From NCBI GenBank assembly GCA_031260355.1, contig JAIRJZ010000038.1:1-64000 (forward strand): 64,000 bases of DNA. The letters are read 5' to 3'. The notes beneath the pieces were generated by a model, which was given only the letters and a program-made list of their open reading frames with translations, had not been told where the DNA came from and made no database searches. Positions 34,698-46,989 of this stretch are shown here, piece by piece. Position numbers and translations under genes: made by a program. Position 1 is the stretch's first letter; each line of letters opens with the position of its first letter. The DNA is from Burkholderiales bacterium. GTDB lineage: Bacteria > Pseudomonadota > Gammaproteobacteria > Burkholderiales > Casimicrobiaceae.

Positions 34698-36530
34698 TTA
34701 CTCAACCGTCACGCTCTTCGCCAGATTGCGCGGCTTGTCAACATCAGTGCCGCGGAGTACCGCCGTGTGGTACGCCAGCAATTGCAACGGCGCGACATGC
34801 ACGACCGGCGATAACAGGCTCGCGTGTTCCGGTACGCGCAACAGATGGATGCCGTCGCCAGCGGCAAGATGGCTGTCGAGATCGGCGACGACGTACAATT
34901 CAGCGCCGCGCGCCCGCACTTCCTGTAAATTGGATTTGAGCTTTTCGAGCAACGCATTGTTCGGCGCTATCGCCACCACCGGCACGTCAACATCCACCAA
35001 CGCCAGCGGCCCGTGTTTCAGCTCCCCTGCCGGAAACGCCTCGGCGTGGATGTAGGACGTTTCTTTGAGTTTCAGCGACCCTTCTTGTGCAATCGGATAA
35101 TGCAGACCCCGACCGAGAAACAATGCGCTCGCCTTGTGCGAAAACGCTTCCGCCCACGCAATCACTTGCGGCTCCAACGCCAGTGCCGCCTGTATCGCCG
35201 ACGGCAAGTGCCGTAGTGTTCGCAGCCAAAACGCTTCCTCTTCGGCAGCCAGCCGGTTGCGTCCTTTCGCCAACGTCAGCGCCAGCAAGAAGAGGGCCAC
35301 CAGCTGCGTCGTGAACGCCTTGGTTGACGCAACGCCGATTTCAATGCCCGCGCGCGTGATAAAACGCAGCTCGGTCTGCCGCACCATCGCGCTGGTCGCG
35401 ACGTTGCAAATCGTCAACGTATGCGTGTGCCCCAATTTTTTTGCATGATTCAACGCCGACAAGGTGTCAGCGGTTTCGCCCGACTGCGACACAACGATCA
35501 CCAGCGCGTTCGGGTTCGGCACACTGTCGCGATAGCGGTATTCGCTGGCAATCTCGACCTGGCACGGCATTTGTACCAACGACTCGATCCACTGCTTCGC
35601 CACTTGTCCTGCGTAATGGCTGGTGCCACACGCCAGAATCAGAACGCTGTCTATCTTGGAGAAAACTTCTGCCGCGTTTTCGCCGAACAACAACGGCGTC
35701 ACCATTTCCACACCTTCAAGCGTATCAGCGATGGCGCGCGGTTGTTCGAAAATTTCTTTCTGCATGAAATGCCGGTACGGGCCAAGTTCAACCTGCGCGG
35801 TGCTTGCTTCGAGATACACGGTTGGTCGTTCGACCGTTTCCTCGTTCCGGTCGTAGCAAACGATGGCCTCGCGCGTCAGGTCGACGACATCGCCCTCTTC
35901 GAGGTACGCGATGTTCTGTGTCTCCGGCAACAGCGCTACCGCGTCCGACGCCAGATAAGAACCGTCGTCGTTCCGGCCAATCACCAGCGGACTGCCGAAA
36001 CGCGCGCCGACCAGCCGTCCCGGCTCACGCGCCGACACGACGGCAATCGCATAAGCGCCGATCAACTGCCGCACGGTTGCCTGTACTGCGCGGCGCAAAT
36101 CGCCGTGCGCGTTGCCGTGCCAATGTTTGTGCACCAAATGCGCGATCACTTCGGTATCGGTTTGCGAGATGAACTCATAGCCTTCCGCCTTGAGCATCTC
36201 TCGCAATACCTCGTAGTTTTCGATGATGCCGTTGTGCACCAGCGCAATTTCGTTGTGCGAGGTGTGCGGGTGGGCATTGGTTTCGCTCGGCTTGCCGTGC
36301 GTAGCCCAACGGGTGTGCGAGATGCCCGTCGCCGCGTCAACGCCTTTCGCTTCTGCCTGCGCAACAAGATCGGCCACTCGCGCCGTGCTCACCAACCGCT
36401 CAAGCGTTTTTGTCGAGTGCACCACCGCCAGACCGGTTGAATCATAACCGCGGTATTCGAGGCGGGCTATGCCTTCCAGAAGCACGGGGGCAATATTGCG
36501 CTTCGCTACGGCGCCAACGATTCCACACAT
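34698..36530 (-). CDS. glmS: Glutamine-fructose-6-phosphate aminotransferase
   Basis: Makes glucosamine-6-phosphate for cell-wall precursors. The N-terminal glutaminase has the catalytic Cys2 (MCGIVGAVA) and the pattern THTRWATHG (here [10 protein letters not shown]). Two SIS domains bind fructose-6-phosphate ([29 protein letters not shown]). The C-terminus [13 protein letters not shown] is canonical. 610 residues. It follows glmU by three bases, so the two make a metabolic operon. Confidence 0.97.
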   Translation of the reverse strand: MCGIVGAVAKRNIAPVLLEGIARLEYRGYDSTGLAVVHSTKTLERLVSTARVADLVAQAEAKGVDAATGISHTRWATHGKPSETNAHPHTSHNEIALVHNGIIENYEVLREMLKAEGYEFISQTDTEVIAHLVHKHWHGNAHGDLRRAVQATVRQLIGAYAIAVVSAREPGRLVGARFGSPLVIGRNDDGSYLASDAVALLPETQNIAYLEEGDVVDLTREAIVCYDRNEETVERPTVYLEASTAQVELGPYRHFMQKEIFEQPRAIADTLEGVEMVTPLLFGENAAEVFSKIDSVLILACGTSHYAGQVAKQWIESLVQMPCQVEIASEYRYRDSVPNPNALVIVVSQSGETADTLSALNHAKKLGHTHTLTICNVATSAMVRQTELRFITRAGIEIGVASTKAFTTQLVALFLLALTLAKGRNRLAAEEEAFWLRTLRHLPSAIQAALALEPQVIAWAEAFSHKASALFLGRGLHYPIAQEGSLKLKETSYIHAEAFPAGELKHGPLALVDVDVPVVAIAPNNALLEKLKSNLQEVRARGAELYVVADLDSHLAAGDGIHLLRVPEHASLLSPVVHVAPLQLLAYHTAVLRGTDVDKPRNLAKSVTVE

Positions 36531-36533
36531 GGT

Positions 36534-37916
36534 TCAATCCTTTTTTTTGGCCGGTCGCGGCCAGTTTTCTTTGACGATCGGTCGCGTCCGCGTGAAGGTC
36601 AATGCGTGTGCCTCGGCATTCGAGGACAACGTGCTGCCTGCCCCGATGGTGGCGCCTTCGCCGACCGTCAGCGGCGCCACCAATGCGGTATTCGAGCCGA
36701 TGAACGCATCGTCGCCGATGGTTGTTTTGTGTTTGCTGACGCCATCGTAATTGCAGGTAATCGTGCCGGCGCCAATGTTGACGTTGGCACCGATCTCGGC
36801 ATCGCCCAGATAACTCAAATGGTTTGCCTTGCTGCCGGCGCCCAGCGTGCTTGCCTTGATTTCGACAAAATTGCCGACATGCGTACGTTCGGCCAACCTG
36901 GCGCCGGGACGCAGACGCGCATAAGGGCCGACTACCGCTTGCTTGCCGACTTCGGCACCATCGAGGTGCGAAAACGGCGCCACCCTGACGCCATCAGCCA
37001 GTGTAACGTTGCGCAGCACACAGTGCGCACCGATCTCCACATCATCGCCCAACGAGACCTCTCCCTCGAAAACACAACCGACATCAATGCTGACATCGCG
37101 GCCATGGCGTAAATTGCCGCGCAGATCGAAACGCGCCGGATCGGCGAGCGTAACGCCTTGCCGCATCAGGGCTTCCGCCTGTCGCTGCTGCACGATACGC
37201 TCAATCGCGGCAAGCTGTGCGCGGTCATTGACGCCGCGTGTATCGCGTTCGTCTTCGGCCTGCACGGTTTCGACCGACACGCCTTCGCGCACCGCCATCG
37301 CCAGAATGTCGGTCAGGTAGTATTCCTGCTGGGCGTTGTCGCAAGTCAGTTGCCCGACCCAGCGTTTGAGGTGCGCGGTCGGCGCCGCCAGCACACCGAC
37401 GTTGATTTCATCGATGCTCTTTTGCGCGTCATTGGCGTCGCGCTCTTCGACAATCGCCCGCACGTTGCCGTTGGCGTCGCGCACGATACGCCCCAGCCCT
37501 TGCGGCGACAGCGTTTTCACCGTCAGCCAGGCCAATGCGCCCCGCGCCGCAGCCTCACACAATCGATAAACATCGTCCGCCGCAATCAGCGGACAATCGC
37601 CGTTCATCACCAGCGTCAGATCGGCGTCGGGGGATGCCGCCAGCGCCACCCGCACCGCGTCGCCGGTACCGCGCGGCGGCTGCTGCTCGACAAAAACCAG
37701 ATCGGCTTCTCCGGCAAACGCTTCCCGTACCGCTGTACTGCCGTGTCCGACGACGACCGCTACCGCTTGCGGCGTGACGCCGCGCGCTGTCATCAGCGCA
37801 TGCGACAGCAATGGCCGTCCCGCCAGCCGATGCAATACTTTGGGCTGCCGCGACACCATTCGCTTGCCTTGGCCGGCCGCCATCACGATGACTTGAACGG
37901 AAGAAAGTGGTTTCAC
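36534..37916 (-). CDS. glmU: Bifunctional N-acetylglucosamine-1-P uridyltransferase / acetyltransferase
   Basis: Completes UDP-GlcNAc synthesis. The N-terminal pyrophosphorylase has VIVMAAGQGKRM and MNGDCPLI; the C-terminal left-handed beta helix shows repeated hexapeptides (GANVNIGAGTITCNYDG) and the catalytic region LSYLGDAEIG. 460 residues. First gene of the glmU-glmS pair; feeds the GlmS product chain in the reverse metabolic order. Confidence 0.97.
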   Translation of the reverse strand: MKPLSSVQVIVMAAGQGKRMVSRQPKVLHRLAGRPLLSHALMTARGVTPQAVAVVVGHGSTAVREAFAGEADLVFVEQQPPRGTGDAVRVALAASPDADLTLVMNGDCPLIAADDVYRLCEAAARGALAWLTVKTLSPQGLGRIVRDANGNVRAIVEERDANDAQKSIDEINVGVLAAPTAHLKRWVGQLTCDNAQQEYYLTDILAMAVREGVSVETVQAEDERDTRGVNDRAQLAAIERIVQQRQAEALMRQGVTLADPARFDLRGNLRHGRDVSIDVGCVFEGEVSLGDDVEIGAHCVLRNVTLADGVRVAPFSHLDGAEVGKQAVVGPYARLRPGARLAERTHVGNFVEIKASTLGAGSKANHLSYLGDAEIGANVNIGAGTITCNYDGVSKHKTTIGDDAFIGSNTALVAPLTVGEGATIGAGSTLSSNAEAHALTFTRTRPIVKENWPRPAKKKD

Positions 37917-38065
37917 GCGTCGTTTGCCCGCAGCAGCGGCTCAAGAAATAACGGCTTGATGATAGAACATTTTGCTGTTGGCGGGGGCGATGAATTCTGA
38001 CAAAAGAGGGGGCGCGCGCCCGGGAGCATCGGCGCAGACGAGCTTGCGCCCTCCAGCAATCCTTC

Positions 38066-38734
38066 TTACTCCGATCGCACCGTTTCCTCTGCTCTCTGTT
38101 TTTTGGCCGCCGCCCGCTCTTTGAAATAGGTGACGATAATCGGAATGACGGAGACGATGACAATCCCGATCACGAAGAACGTCAGATTGTTCTTGATGAA
38201 GGGTATGTTGCCGAAGAAATAGCCGAGGTAAACCAGCGAACAAATCCACAGCACCCCGCCGGCAATGTTGTAGGTCAGAAACCGCGGGTAAGGCATCGCC
38301 ACAACGCCTGCCAGAAACGGTGCGAATGTCCGCACGATCGGCACAAAACGGCCAATGACAATGGTCATGCTGCCATATTTGTCATAGAACATTTGTGTGC
38401 GCACCAAATACGCCCGCTTGAACAAGCGCGAATCCGGCCAAGTGTAAACGCGTTGTCCGATCTTGCGGCCGATAGCGTAATTGACCGAATCCCCAAGAAT
38501 CGCCGCCGTCATCAACAGGACGACGATCAGATGCACATCGAGCATGGTGCTCGCCGCCACGGCGCCGGCGACAAACAACAGCGAATCACCGGGCAGAAAC
38601 GGAAAAATTACAAATCCCGTTTCAGCGAAAATGATCACGAAAAGCAGCACATACACCCACGTGCCGTACTGCGCCACAAAATTCGCCAGCGTCTGATCGA
38701 GAACGAGAAGAGAAAATAAAAACGTCGTCACCAT
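38066..38734 (-). CDS. DedA-family membrane protein
   Basis: Inner-membrane protein of the DedA/VTT superfamily, linked to lipid scrambling and membrane homeostasis. The hallmark GRFVPIVRTFAPFLAG and the earlier FAETGFVIFPFLPGDSLLF are clear, with Glu and Arg residues thought essential. 222 residues with about five hydrophobic segments. ATG 38734 is used; the frame extends to a TTG two codons earlier. Flanked by glmU and secF, no obvious operon. Confidence 0.92.
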   Translation of the reverse strand: MVTTFLFSLLVLDQTLANFVAQYGTWVYVLLFVIIFAETGFVIFPFLPGDSLLFVAGAVAASTMLDVHLIVVLLMTAAILGDSVNYAIGRKIGQRVYTWPDSRLFKRAYLVRTQMFYDKYGSMTIVIGRFVPIVRTFAPFLAGVVAMPYPRFLTYNIAGGVLWICSLVYLGYFFGNIPFIKNNLTFFVIGIVIVSVIPIIVTYFKERAAAKKQRAEETVRSE

Positions 38735-38845
38735 CGCCAAGCGTCCGGAGATTGCGTCTCGGGATTCACGCGTCCGGGCTTTGCCGGAGCCGGATTGCGG
38801 CGATCAAATCCCTCTCTCCTGTCGCGCCAGTCGCTGATGCCTCGA

Positions 38846-39790
38846 TCATGGCAAGATTTTCTCGGCTTCCAGCCCTTCTTTTTTAACCTCGGGCTTCACC
38901 AGATTTTCGCGCGAGACGCCAAGCCACATCACCAGCGACGCCATCACCAACGCCGCCGAATAGATGCCGAACAGAATACCGATGGTCAGCGCCATGGCGA
39001 AATAGTGCAACGCCTCACCGCCGAAAATCAGCATCGAACACACCACCAACTGGGTCGAAAAGTGCGTGATGATCGTTCGCGAAATGGTAGCGGTAATCGC
39101 GCTGTCGATCACGTGCGCCACACTGGCCTTGCGCATCTTGCGAAAGTTTTCACGAATCCGGTCGGCGATCACCACCGATTCGTTGACGGAGTAACCGAGT
39201 ACCGCCAACACCGCCGCCAACACCGGCAACGAAAACTCCCATTGGAAAAACGCAAAAAAGCCGAGAATGATCACGATATCGTGCAGGTTGGCAATAATCG
39301 CCGAAACCGCAAAACGCCATTCAAAACGCAGCGACAGATAAATGACGACGCCCACCACCACAAACAACAGCGCCAGCGCACCGTTTTGATACAGTTCTTT
39401 GCCGACCTGCGGGCCGACAAAATCGACGCGCTTTTGCACCGCGCTGCTGTTATCCGCCCGCAACGCCGACATCACTTGCTCCGACAATTGCGCGCTGGAA
39501 GCGCCTTCTTTCAGCGGTAGCCGGATCAGCACCGTATCCGCCGTGCCGAAACTTTGCACCGTGTATTCACTCAGGTTCAGGGTGTCGATCGCAGCGCGAA
39601 CCCGGCCCAGATCGGCCGCCTGGCTGTAGCCGATTTCCATGACGGTGCCGCCCCGGAAATCAACACCGAAATTCAACCCTTTGTACCCCAGGAAAAAAAC
39701 CGCCAGCAAAAACGTGACCAACGAAATGATGTTGAATTTCAGCGCATGCCGCATGAACGGGATGTCGCGTGTAAACCGGAAAAATTCCAT
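38846..39790 (-). CDS. secF: Protein translocase subunit SecF
   Basis: Membrane partner of SecD that uses the proton gradient to assist Sec export. It has the N-terminal FNIISLVTFLLAVFFLGYKGLNFGVDFRGGT and the later VSAIIANLHDIVIILGFF and GYSVNESVVIADRIRENF motifs, with six membrane helices. 314 residues. AGGAATAA precedes the start. It follows secD by 42 bases. Confidence 0.97.
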   Translation of the reverse strand: MEFFRFTRDIPFMRHALKFNIISLVTFLLAVFFLGYKGLNFGVDFRGGTVMEIGYSQAADLGRVRAAIDTLNLSEYTVQSFGTADTVLIRLPLKEGASSAQLSEQVMSALRADNSSAVQKRVDFVGPQVGKELYQNGALALLFVVVGVVIYLSLRFEWRFAVSAIIANLHDIVIILGFFAFFQWEFSLPVLAAVLAVLGYSVNESVVIADRIRENFRKMRKASVAHVIDSAITATISRTIITHFSTQLVVCSMLIFGGEALHYFAMALTIGILFGIYSAALVMASLVMWLGVSRENLVKPEVKKEGLEAEKILP

Positions 39791-39832
39791 GATCCGTTAT
39801 TCCTGAAAAGTAACTTGCAGAAGAGGGGGTCG

Positions 39833-41761
39833 TTATGTTGCCGACCCGTTTCCCGTGCCTTTTTCGAGTTCGGCGCGCCGCACCCCGTCGGGTGCCGCAA
39901 AATTGGCCGCCAAAACTTCGACCGGTGGCTTCCATACCTGCCCGATCGAAATTTTGTCGAGTTTCTTCTTGTGTCCATAAATCAGCGATACGATACCGCG
40001 AGAGACGAACACCGCCGAAAACATCGAGGTCAAGATACCCAGACAGTGCACCACCGCAAAACCGCGCACCGGCCCGCTGCCGAACATGAGCAACGCCACC
40101 CCGGCAATCAGGTTGGTAACGTTCGAGTCGAGAATCGTGCTCCAGGCGCGCTCATAGCCGGCATTTATCGCCGTGTGCGGCGAAGCGCCCCAGCGCAACT
40201 CTTCACGGATCCGCTCGTTGATCAGCACGTTGGCGTCGATGGAGATACCGAGCGTCAGCGCAATCGCCGCAATCCCCGGCAACGTCAGCGTTGCCTGTAG
40301 CGCCGACAGCAACGCAACCAGCAACATCAGGTTCACGGTCAGGCATACCGCCGACACCGTCCCCATCAACATGTAATACGCGCAAATAAACAATATCAGC
40401 GCGATGAAACCGCCCAGCACCGAGTTAAACCCTTTGTCGATGTTTTCCTGACCGAGCGACGGGCCGACCGTCCGTTCTTCGACGATCTCCATCGGCGCTG
40501 CCAGCGCCCCGGCGCGCATCAGCAGCGCGATATCGTTCGCTTCCCGCGTCGTCATCGCTCCAGAAATCTGCACGCGACCACCGCCGATTTCTTCGCGGAT
40601 CACCGGCGCCGTGATCACTTCGGATTGGTTGCGCTCGACCAGCAGGATCGCCATCCGCTTGCCGACATTCTCGCGCGTCACATCCTTGAAAATTCGTGCG
40701 CCAACGCTGTCGAGGTTGACGCTGACCGAAGGCTGATTGGTCTCGCTGGTAAAGCCCGGTTGTGCGTCATTGATCCGGTCGCCGGTCAACACCACTTGCC
40801 GTCTGACCAATACCGGGACAACGCCGTTGCGTTCGGTGAAAAGGTCGCTGCCGAACGGCACCTGCCCACGCAGCGCCGCTTCCAGCGCCCCCGGGTCGTC
40901 GTTGACCATCCGGATTTCCAGCGTCGCCGTGCGGCCGATAATCGACTTGGCGCGCGCCGTGTCCTGAACCCCGGGCAATTGCACGACAATGCGATCCGCC
41001 CCGGCCTGCTGAACGATCGGTTCGGCAACCCCCAACTCATTGACGCGGTTGCGCAGCGTCGCCATGTTTTGAGTGACCGCGTTGTCCTGAATCCGCTTCT
41101 GCTCTTCCGCCCTCAGCATCGCCACCAGTTGCAAATCGTCGCCTTCGCCACGCGCCGTCAGCAACAACTCGGGGTTCGATCGCCCGATCTGGACGCGCGC
41201 TTCTTCGCGGGTTTGCGTATCGCGAAACCGGATAACCACGGCGTTGCCTTCACGCACAATCCCGCGGTTCTGGATTTTTTTGTCGCGCAACACCGTCCGC
41301 AAATCCGTCGAATAGCGGTCCGCCGCTTTTTCGAGCGCCCCTTTCATATCGACTTGCAGCAGAAAATGTACGCCGCCGCGCAGATCGAGACCCAAGTACA
41401 TCGGCTTGGCGTTGATTTTCTCCATCCAGGCCGGTGTTGACGACAGCAGGTTCAGCGCCACGATATAGTCATCGCCGAGCGCCGCCTGCAAGGCATCGCG
41501 CGCATGCATCTGGGTATCGGTGTTCGGCATCTTGAGCTTGACGCCAACCGGATCGACAAAACCGTCGCCGTGAGCGATGTTGGCTTCCTTGAGAATGCTC
41601 TGCACCCGCGCCAGCAACGCGTTATCGACCTTGACGGTGGCCTTGATCGACGACACCTGTACCGCAGGAACTTCCGGAAAGAAGTTGGGCACGGTGTACA
41701 GCGCGCCCAGCAGCACGGCGACAACAATGATGAAATACTTCCAGGGTGGATAACGGTTCAT
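39833..41761 (-). CDS. secD: Protein translocase subunit SecD
   Basis: Large subunit of the SecDF complex. The first helix (YFIIVVAVLLGALYTVPNFF) precedes the periplasmic head with the GLDLRGGVHFLL motif, and the C-terminal five helices hold TLGISIDANVLINERIREELR. 642 residues, typical of proteobacterial SecD. Order yajC-secD-secF is conserved here. Confidence 0.97.
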   Translation of the reverse strand: MNRYPPWKYFIIVVAVLLGALYTVPNFFPEVPAVQVSSIKATVKVDNALLARVQSILKEANIAHGDGFVDPVGVKLKMPNTDTQMHARDALQAALGDDYIVALNLLSSTPAWMEKINAKPMYLGLDLRGGVHFLLQVDMKGALEKAADRYSTDLRTVLRDKKIQNRGIVREGNAVVIRFRDTQTREEARVQIGRSNPELLLTARGEGDDLQLVAMLRAEEQKRIQDNAVTQNMATLRNRVNELGVAEPIVQQAGADRIVVQLPGVQDTARAKSIIGRTATLEIRMVNDDPGALEAALRGQVPFGSDLFTERNGVVPVLVRRQVVLTGDRINDAQPGFTSETNQPSVSVNLDSVGARIFKDVTRENVGKRMAILLVERNQSEVITAPVIREEIGGGRVQISGAMTTREANDIALLMRAGALAAPMEIVEERTVGPSLGQENIDKGFNSVLGGFIALILFICAYYMLMGTVSAVCLTVNLMLLVALLSALQATLTLPGIAAIALTLGISIDANVLINERIREELRWGASPHTAINAGYERAWSTILDSNVTNLIAGVALLMFGSGPVRGFAVVHCLGILTSMFSAVFVSRGIVSLIYGHKKKLDKISIGQVWKPPVEVLAANFAAPDGVRRAELEKGTGNGSAT

Positions 41762-41880
41762 GATCGGAGGGCGTTTTTCTCAGACGCGTCCCGCCACGTG
41801 GTCGGGCGAACAAAGCCTGTCAATAAAATCGAAGGCGCCGAGCCGCTTCAGCCGGAACGGCGCCGTTCACGAAACAGCGG

Positions 41881-42210
41881 TCAAAAATCCTTGATCGTGC
41901 CTTTGGGCAACAACTGCGTGACGGCCGAACGCTGCATCAGCACTTCCGTATCCCTGGCGATTTCCAGAGTCAGCGTTGACTCTTCGATCTGGATGATGCG
42001 GCCGATCATGCCACCGGCCGTCGCCACCTCCTCGCCTTTCTGCAGAGCGAGAACCATGGAGCGGTGCTCTTTCACTTTCTTCTGTTGCGGACGGATCAGC
42101 AGGAACCAGAAAACGACAAAAATCAAAATCATCGGCGCCAACGACATCAACAAATTTCCCTCTTGCTGAGCGCCGTCAGCGGCTTGCGCAAACGCGGAAC
42201 TGATAAACAC
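41881..42210 (-). CDS. yajC: Preprotein translocase accessory protein YajC
   Basis: Small single-span protein of the SecDF-YajC complex. The hydrophobic helix PMILIFVVFWFLLIRPQQKKVKEH is diagnostic. GTG at 42210 is chosen: a very strong GGAGGAGG lies five bases before it, and the resulting start (FISSAFAQA) aligns with the FISDAVA start of E. coli YajC. The upstream ATG at 42225 would place that ribosome site inside the coding region. 109 residues. The tgt gene that normally precedes it is about 2.1 kb away. Confidence 0.93.
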   Translation of the reverse strand: MFISSAFAQAADGAQQEGNLLMSLAPMILIFVVFWFLLIRPQQKKVKEHRSMVLALQKGEEVATAGGMIGRIIQIEESTLTLEIARDTEVLMQRSAVTQLLPKGTIKDF

Positions 42211-42339
42211 GGAAACCTCCTCCATTACATGAAATGACCGAAAAGCCTACGGCAACACTTCCGCCGCTTTCCGCCGCAGTTTCGCCTGTCCCTGCCCGAA
42301 CCCACGCGGAAAATCGAAGTAGTTTACCACGAGGGGTTT

Positions 42340-42670
42340 CCGGAGCAGTCGCCGCCTTCCCTCTCCCGCTGGCGAGAGAGGGCGGCCGAAGGCCGGGAGA
42401 GGGTCATTTCGTCGCGCCCCTCTCTCCTTCAAAGAGAGAGGAGGAAGCGCGTCCTTGCGAAAGAACGTCATCCCCGCGCAACCTTCCCTCTCCCGCCTAC
42501 GCGGGAGCAACGGAATCAGACCCCAAAATCCCCTCGCCCACCTGCTCCTCCCTCCTTCCCCCGCGTGCGGGGGAGGGCCGGGATGGGGGAGAGGGTGGTA
42601 TTTCAAGCGCGAGAGCCCTTTTGTCCCCCTCTCTCCCGGCCTCTCTCCCATAAATGGGAGAGAGGAGAAA
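42340..42670. repeat. Cluster of GC-rich palindromic repeats in a 600-base gene-free stretch
   Basis: The interval 42211-42837 has no convincing gene. Its middle holds at least four palindromes: CCCTCTCCCGCTGGCGAGAGAGGG, CCCCTCTCTCCTTCAAAGAGAGAGG, TCCCGCCTACGCGGGA and CTCTCTCCCATAAATGGGAGAGAG (each listed by its core). They alternate orientation and are cousins of the repeats at 0.9, 44.2, 45.5, 47.3, 55.3, 61.9 and 62.7 kb. Confidence 0.75.
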
Positions 42671-42837
42671 ACGGCATTCGCGAATGGCAACGGCAAGAAT
42701 TGCGCCGCAGAAACGTCCCTGTTGCCATGCAAGCCTCTTTTCGTGCAAAATTCTGTAACAATCGGCTTGAATCATCCGCGCTGATAGTTTACGGCTGGCG
42801 GGTCGCCGTCATTATTCTCTTTCGGAAAGGAAGCACC

Positions 42838-44202
42838 ATGTTTTCAGTCTCCGCAAAAGAAGAGGATGTCCAGTCTTTCCACGGACATTTTTCTCTCCGC
42901 TATCTCCTCCTCGCGTTTTTCTCACTGTCACTCCCCCTGTCCGCGTCGGCGGCAACCAACGTCCTCTATCTGGACGCCGACGGCGTCTCGCAGATCGCGC
43001 CGACCGCGACAGATCTCACCGGTGCCATCACCACGCTGAACGCCGGCTGGTATGTGACCAATTGCAGCGTCACCAATCCGATCGCCTATTCCAACACCAT
43101 CACCATCTCGGGCGATGTTCACCTGATCCTCGCCGATGGCTGCGCGCTGACCGTGAGCACCGGCGCCGCTGGTAACGCCGGCATCCGGGTTGCCGGCGCC
43201 AACAGCCTGACGGTTTACGCCCAGTCCACGGGCGCCGGCATGGGCAGCCTGGCGGCCACTGGCAGGAACGGCGGTGCGGGGATCGGCGGAAGAACTCCGG
43301 GTGAAACAGGCGGAACGGTGACGATCAATGGCGGAACGGTCACCGCGTCCGGTAACAGTGGCCTCAGCGGCTCTACTGCCGGAGCCGGAATCGGTGGCGG
43401 CGGTGCCGGTGACGGCATAGCGCAGGGCGGCGCTGGCGGAACCGTCACGATCAACGGTGGAACCGTCAACTGCATCGGTGACAGTGCCAATGGCTTTAAC
43501 GGTGCTGGAGCCGGAATCGGTGGCGGCGGTGGCAGTTCCGGAAGGTCGGGCGGCGCAGGCGGAACCATCACGATCAACGGTGGGGCCGTCAACTGCATCG
43601 GTGGCAACAGCTCGACAGGATTCGCTGGAGCCGGCATCGGCGGTGGCGGTAGCGGTGGCGGTAGCAACGCATATTATGGCGTAGCCGGTACTATCCTGAT
43701 CTACGGCGAAAGCACGAAAGTGACTGCCCAAGCCGGAACAACAAGCGCAACCGGCGTAAGTGTTGCGGCACAGGACATCGGCGCAGGCGGCGGCCGCTTG
43801 GCGGGAGCAGCGGGCAATGTGTTTGTCGCGCTTCTGCCAGCCAACCTGCAAAACGGTTCGGGCAGCATCGGCAACGCGGTGACGTTCTCGGCTTCCCCGC
43901 CCTCACCCGGCACCGTTACGGCAGAACTGCCGGCACCGTTCAGCACGACCATGGATTTGCTGACCGGCCTGACAACACCCAGGATGCTGTCGGTCATCAC
44001 AACATTGAGTTCGGACAGCGTTACCTTCGAACTGGCGGACTATCCCCCCGCGCCGAAAACGAGAGCCGAACTTATGGATCCAAACGTGTCAGTTTATTTC
44101 TTTTTGAGAGGTGTCGCCCAATCCGTCCCCGCGCTGACTCCGGCCATGCTGGTGTTGCTGGCACTGGCGCTGGGATTTGCAGGAGTCCGGCGTAGGTCGT
44201 AG
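42838..44202 (+). CDS. Secreted Gly-rich repeat protein with IPTL-CTERM-like tail
   Basis: A 454-residue exported protein. The signal peptide ends at SASA near residue 38. Residues about 130-290 hold three tandem units of roughly 35-40 residues built on GAGIGGGG...GGTVTINGGTV, a beta-helix-like pattern also seen in carbohydrate-binding domains of the Cthe_2159 type. The C-terminus VPALTPAMLVLLALALGFAGVRRRS is a hydrophobic helix plus Arg cluster preceded by VPALTP, as in IPTL-CTERM sorting tails. The start has GGAAAGGA eight bases upstream. It is the only plus-strand gene between yajC and tgt and is flanked on both sides by palindromic repeats, which suggests it was inserted there. Surface or matrix role inferred. 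Confidence 0.8.
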   Translation: MFSVSAKEEDVQSFHGHFSLRYLLLAFFSLSLPLSASAATNVLYLDADGVSQIAPTATDLTGAITTLNAGWYVTNCSVTNPIAYSNTITISGDVHLILADGCALTVSTGAAGNAGIRVAGANSLTVYAQSTGAGMGSLAATGRNGGAGIGGRTPGETGGTVTINGGTVTASGNSGLSGSTAGAGIGGGGAGDGIAQGGAGGTVTINGGTVNCIGDSANGFNGAGAGIGGGGGSSGRSGGAGGTITINGGAVNCIGGNSSTGFAGAGIGGGGSGGGSNAYYGVAGTILIYGESTKVTAQAGTTSATGVSVAAQDIGAGGGRLAGAAGNVFVALLPANLQNGSGSIGNAVTFSASPPSPGTVTAELPAPFSTTMDLLTGLTTPRMLSVITTLSSDSVTFELADYPPAPKTRAELMDPNVSVYFFLRGVAQSVPALTPAMLVLLALALGFAGVRRRS

Positions 44203-44239
44203 GGTGGACAAGGCGAAGCCGCAGTCCGCCAGAAAACAA

Positions 44240-44345
44240 CGAGCATCAGAATACGCCCCCTCGCCCGCTTGCAGGTGAGGGGTAGGTGAGAGGGTGAAAT
44301 CAACACCTTTCCCTCTCTCCCATAAAGTGGGAGAGAGGGAAAGGT
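44240..44345. repeat. GC-rich palindromic repeat pair after the Gly-rich protein gene
   Basis: CCCTCGCCCGCTTGCAGGTGAGGGG and CCCTCTCTCCCATAAAGTGGGAGAGAGGG cores lie in the gap before the tgt stop. Together with the cluster at 42.3-42.7 kb they bracket the inserted gene. Confidence 0.7.
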
Positions 44346-44360
44346 TCTCATGTAAGAACG

Positions 44361-46693
<2,333 letters not shown>

Positions 46694-46769
46694 GATGGAA
46701 AAATCGTGAGATTGCGGCGTATTTTACAGGACGGCAACAAGACGATCGCTTATCCGTGTGGATTAGGAA

Positions 46770-46840
46770 TCCGGGCGGCAGATTGCCGCCCCTACAACAC
46801 CCCCGACACGATATTCCGTAGGGGCGGCAATCTGCCGCCC
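46770..46840. repeat. 24-bp perfect inverted repeat (GGGCGGCAGATTGCCGCCCC type)
   Basis: CGGGCGGCAGATTGCCGCC... at 46770-46793 is exactly mirrored at 46817-46840, with a 23-base AT-richer centre. Each arm itself contains a GGCGGCA/TGCCGCC palindrome. It lies in the gap between queA and the cupin gene, where I see no other gene. Confidence 0.8.
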
Positions 46841-46989
46841 GAAAAAAGGCGCGTAACCCTCCCGATTACAAAAGAAGCTTTGCCCGTTAATCCTGGGATC
46901 TTTGGCGATGCTCCGCATTGGGAGATACAATCACCGGACTGTGCCGCCTCATGACCTGCTCAACCCTCGACCTGTTTCGGGAAACAAAA

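Noticed and set aside
36531-36800. glmS ribozyme upstream of glmS
   Set aside because: This region is the 3' end of glmU with a 3-base gap, leaving no room, and glmS ribozymes are typical of Gram-positive bacteria.
42211-42225. ATG at 42225 as the yajC start
   Set aside because: The strong GGAGGAGG would then lie inside the gene; GTG 42210 is correctly spaced and matches YajC length.
42565-42837. N-terminal extension of the Gly-rich secreted protein through the repeat cluster
   Set aside because: The frame is open, but the signal peptide and ribosome site place the start at 42838.
43255-43700. Possible CRISPR-like tandem repeats
   Set aside because: The periodicity is a coding repeat (GGTVTINGGTV units) within one open frame; spacers and repeats are not of CRISPR length or identity.
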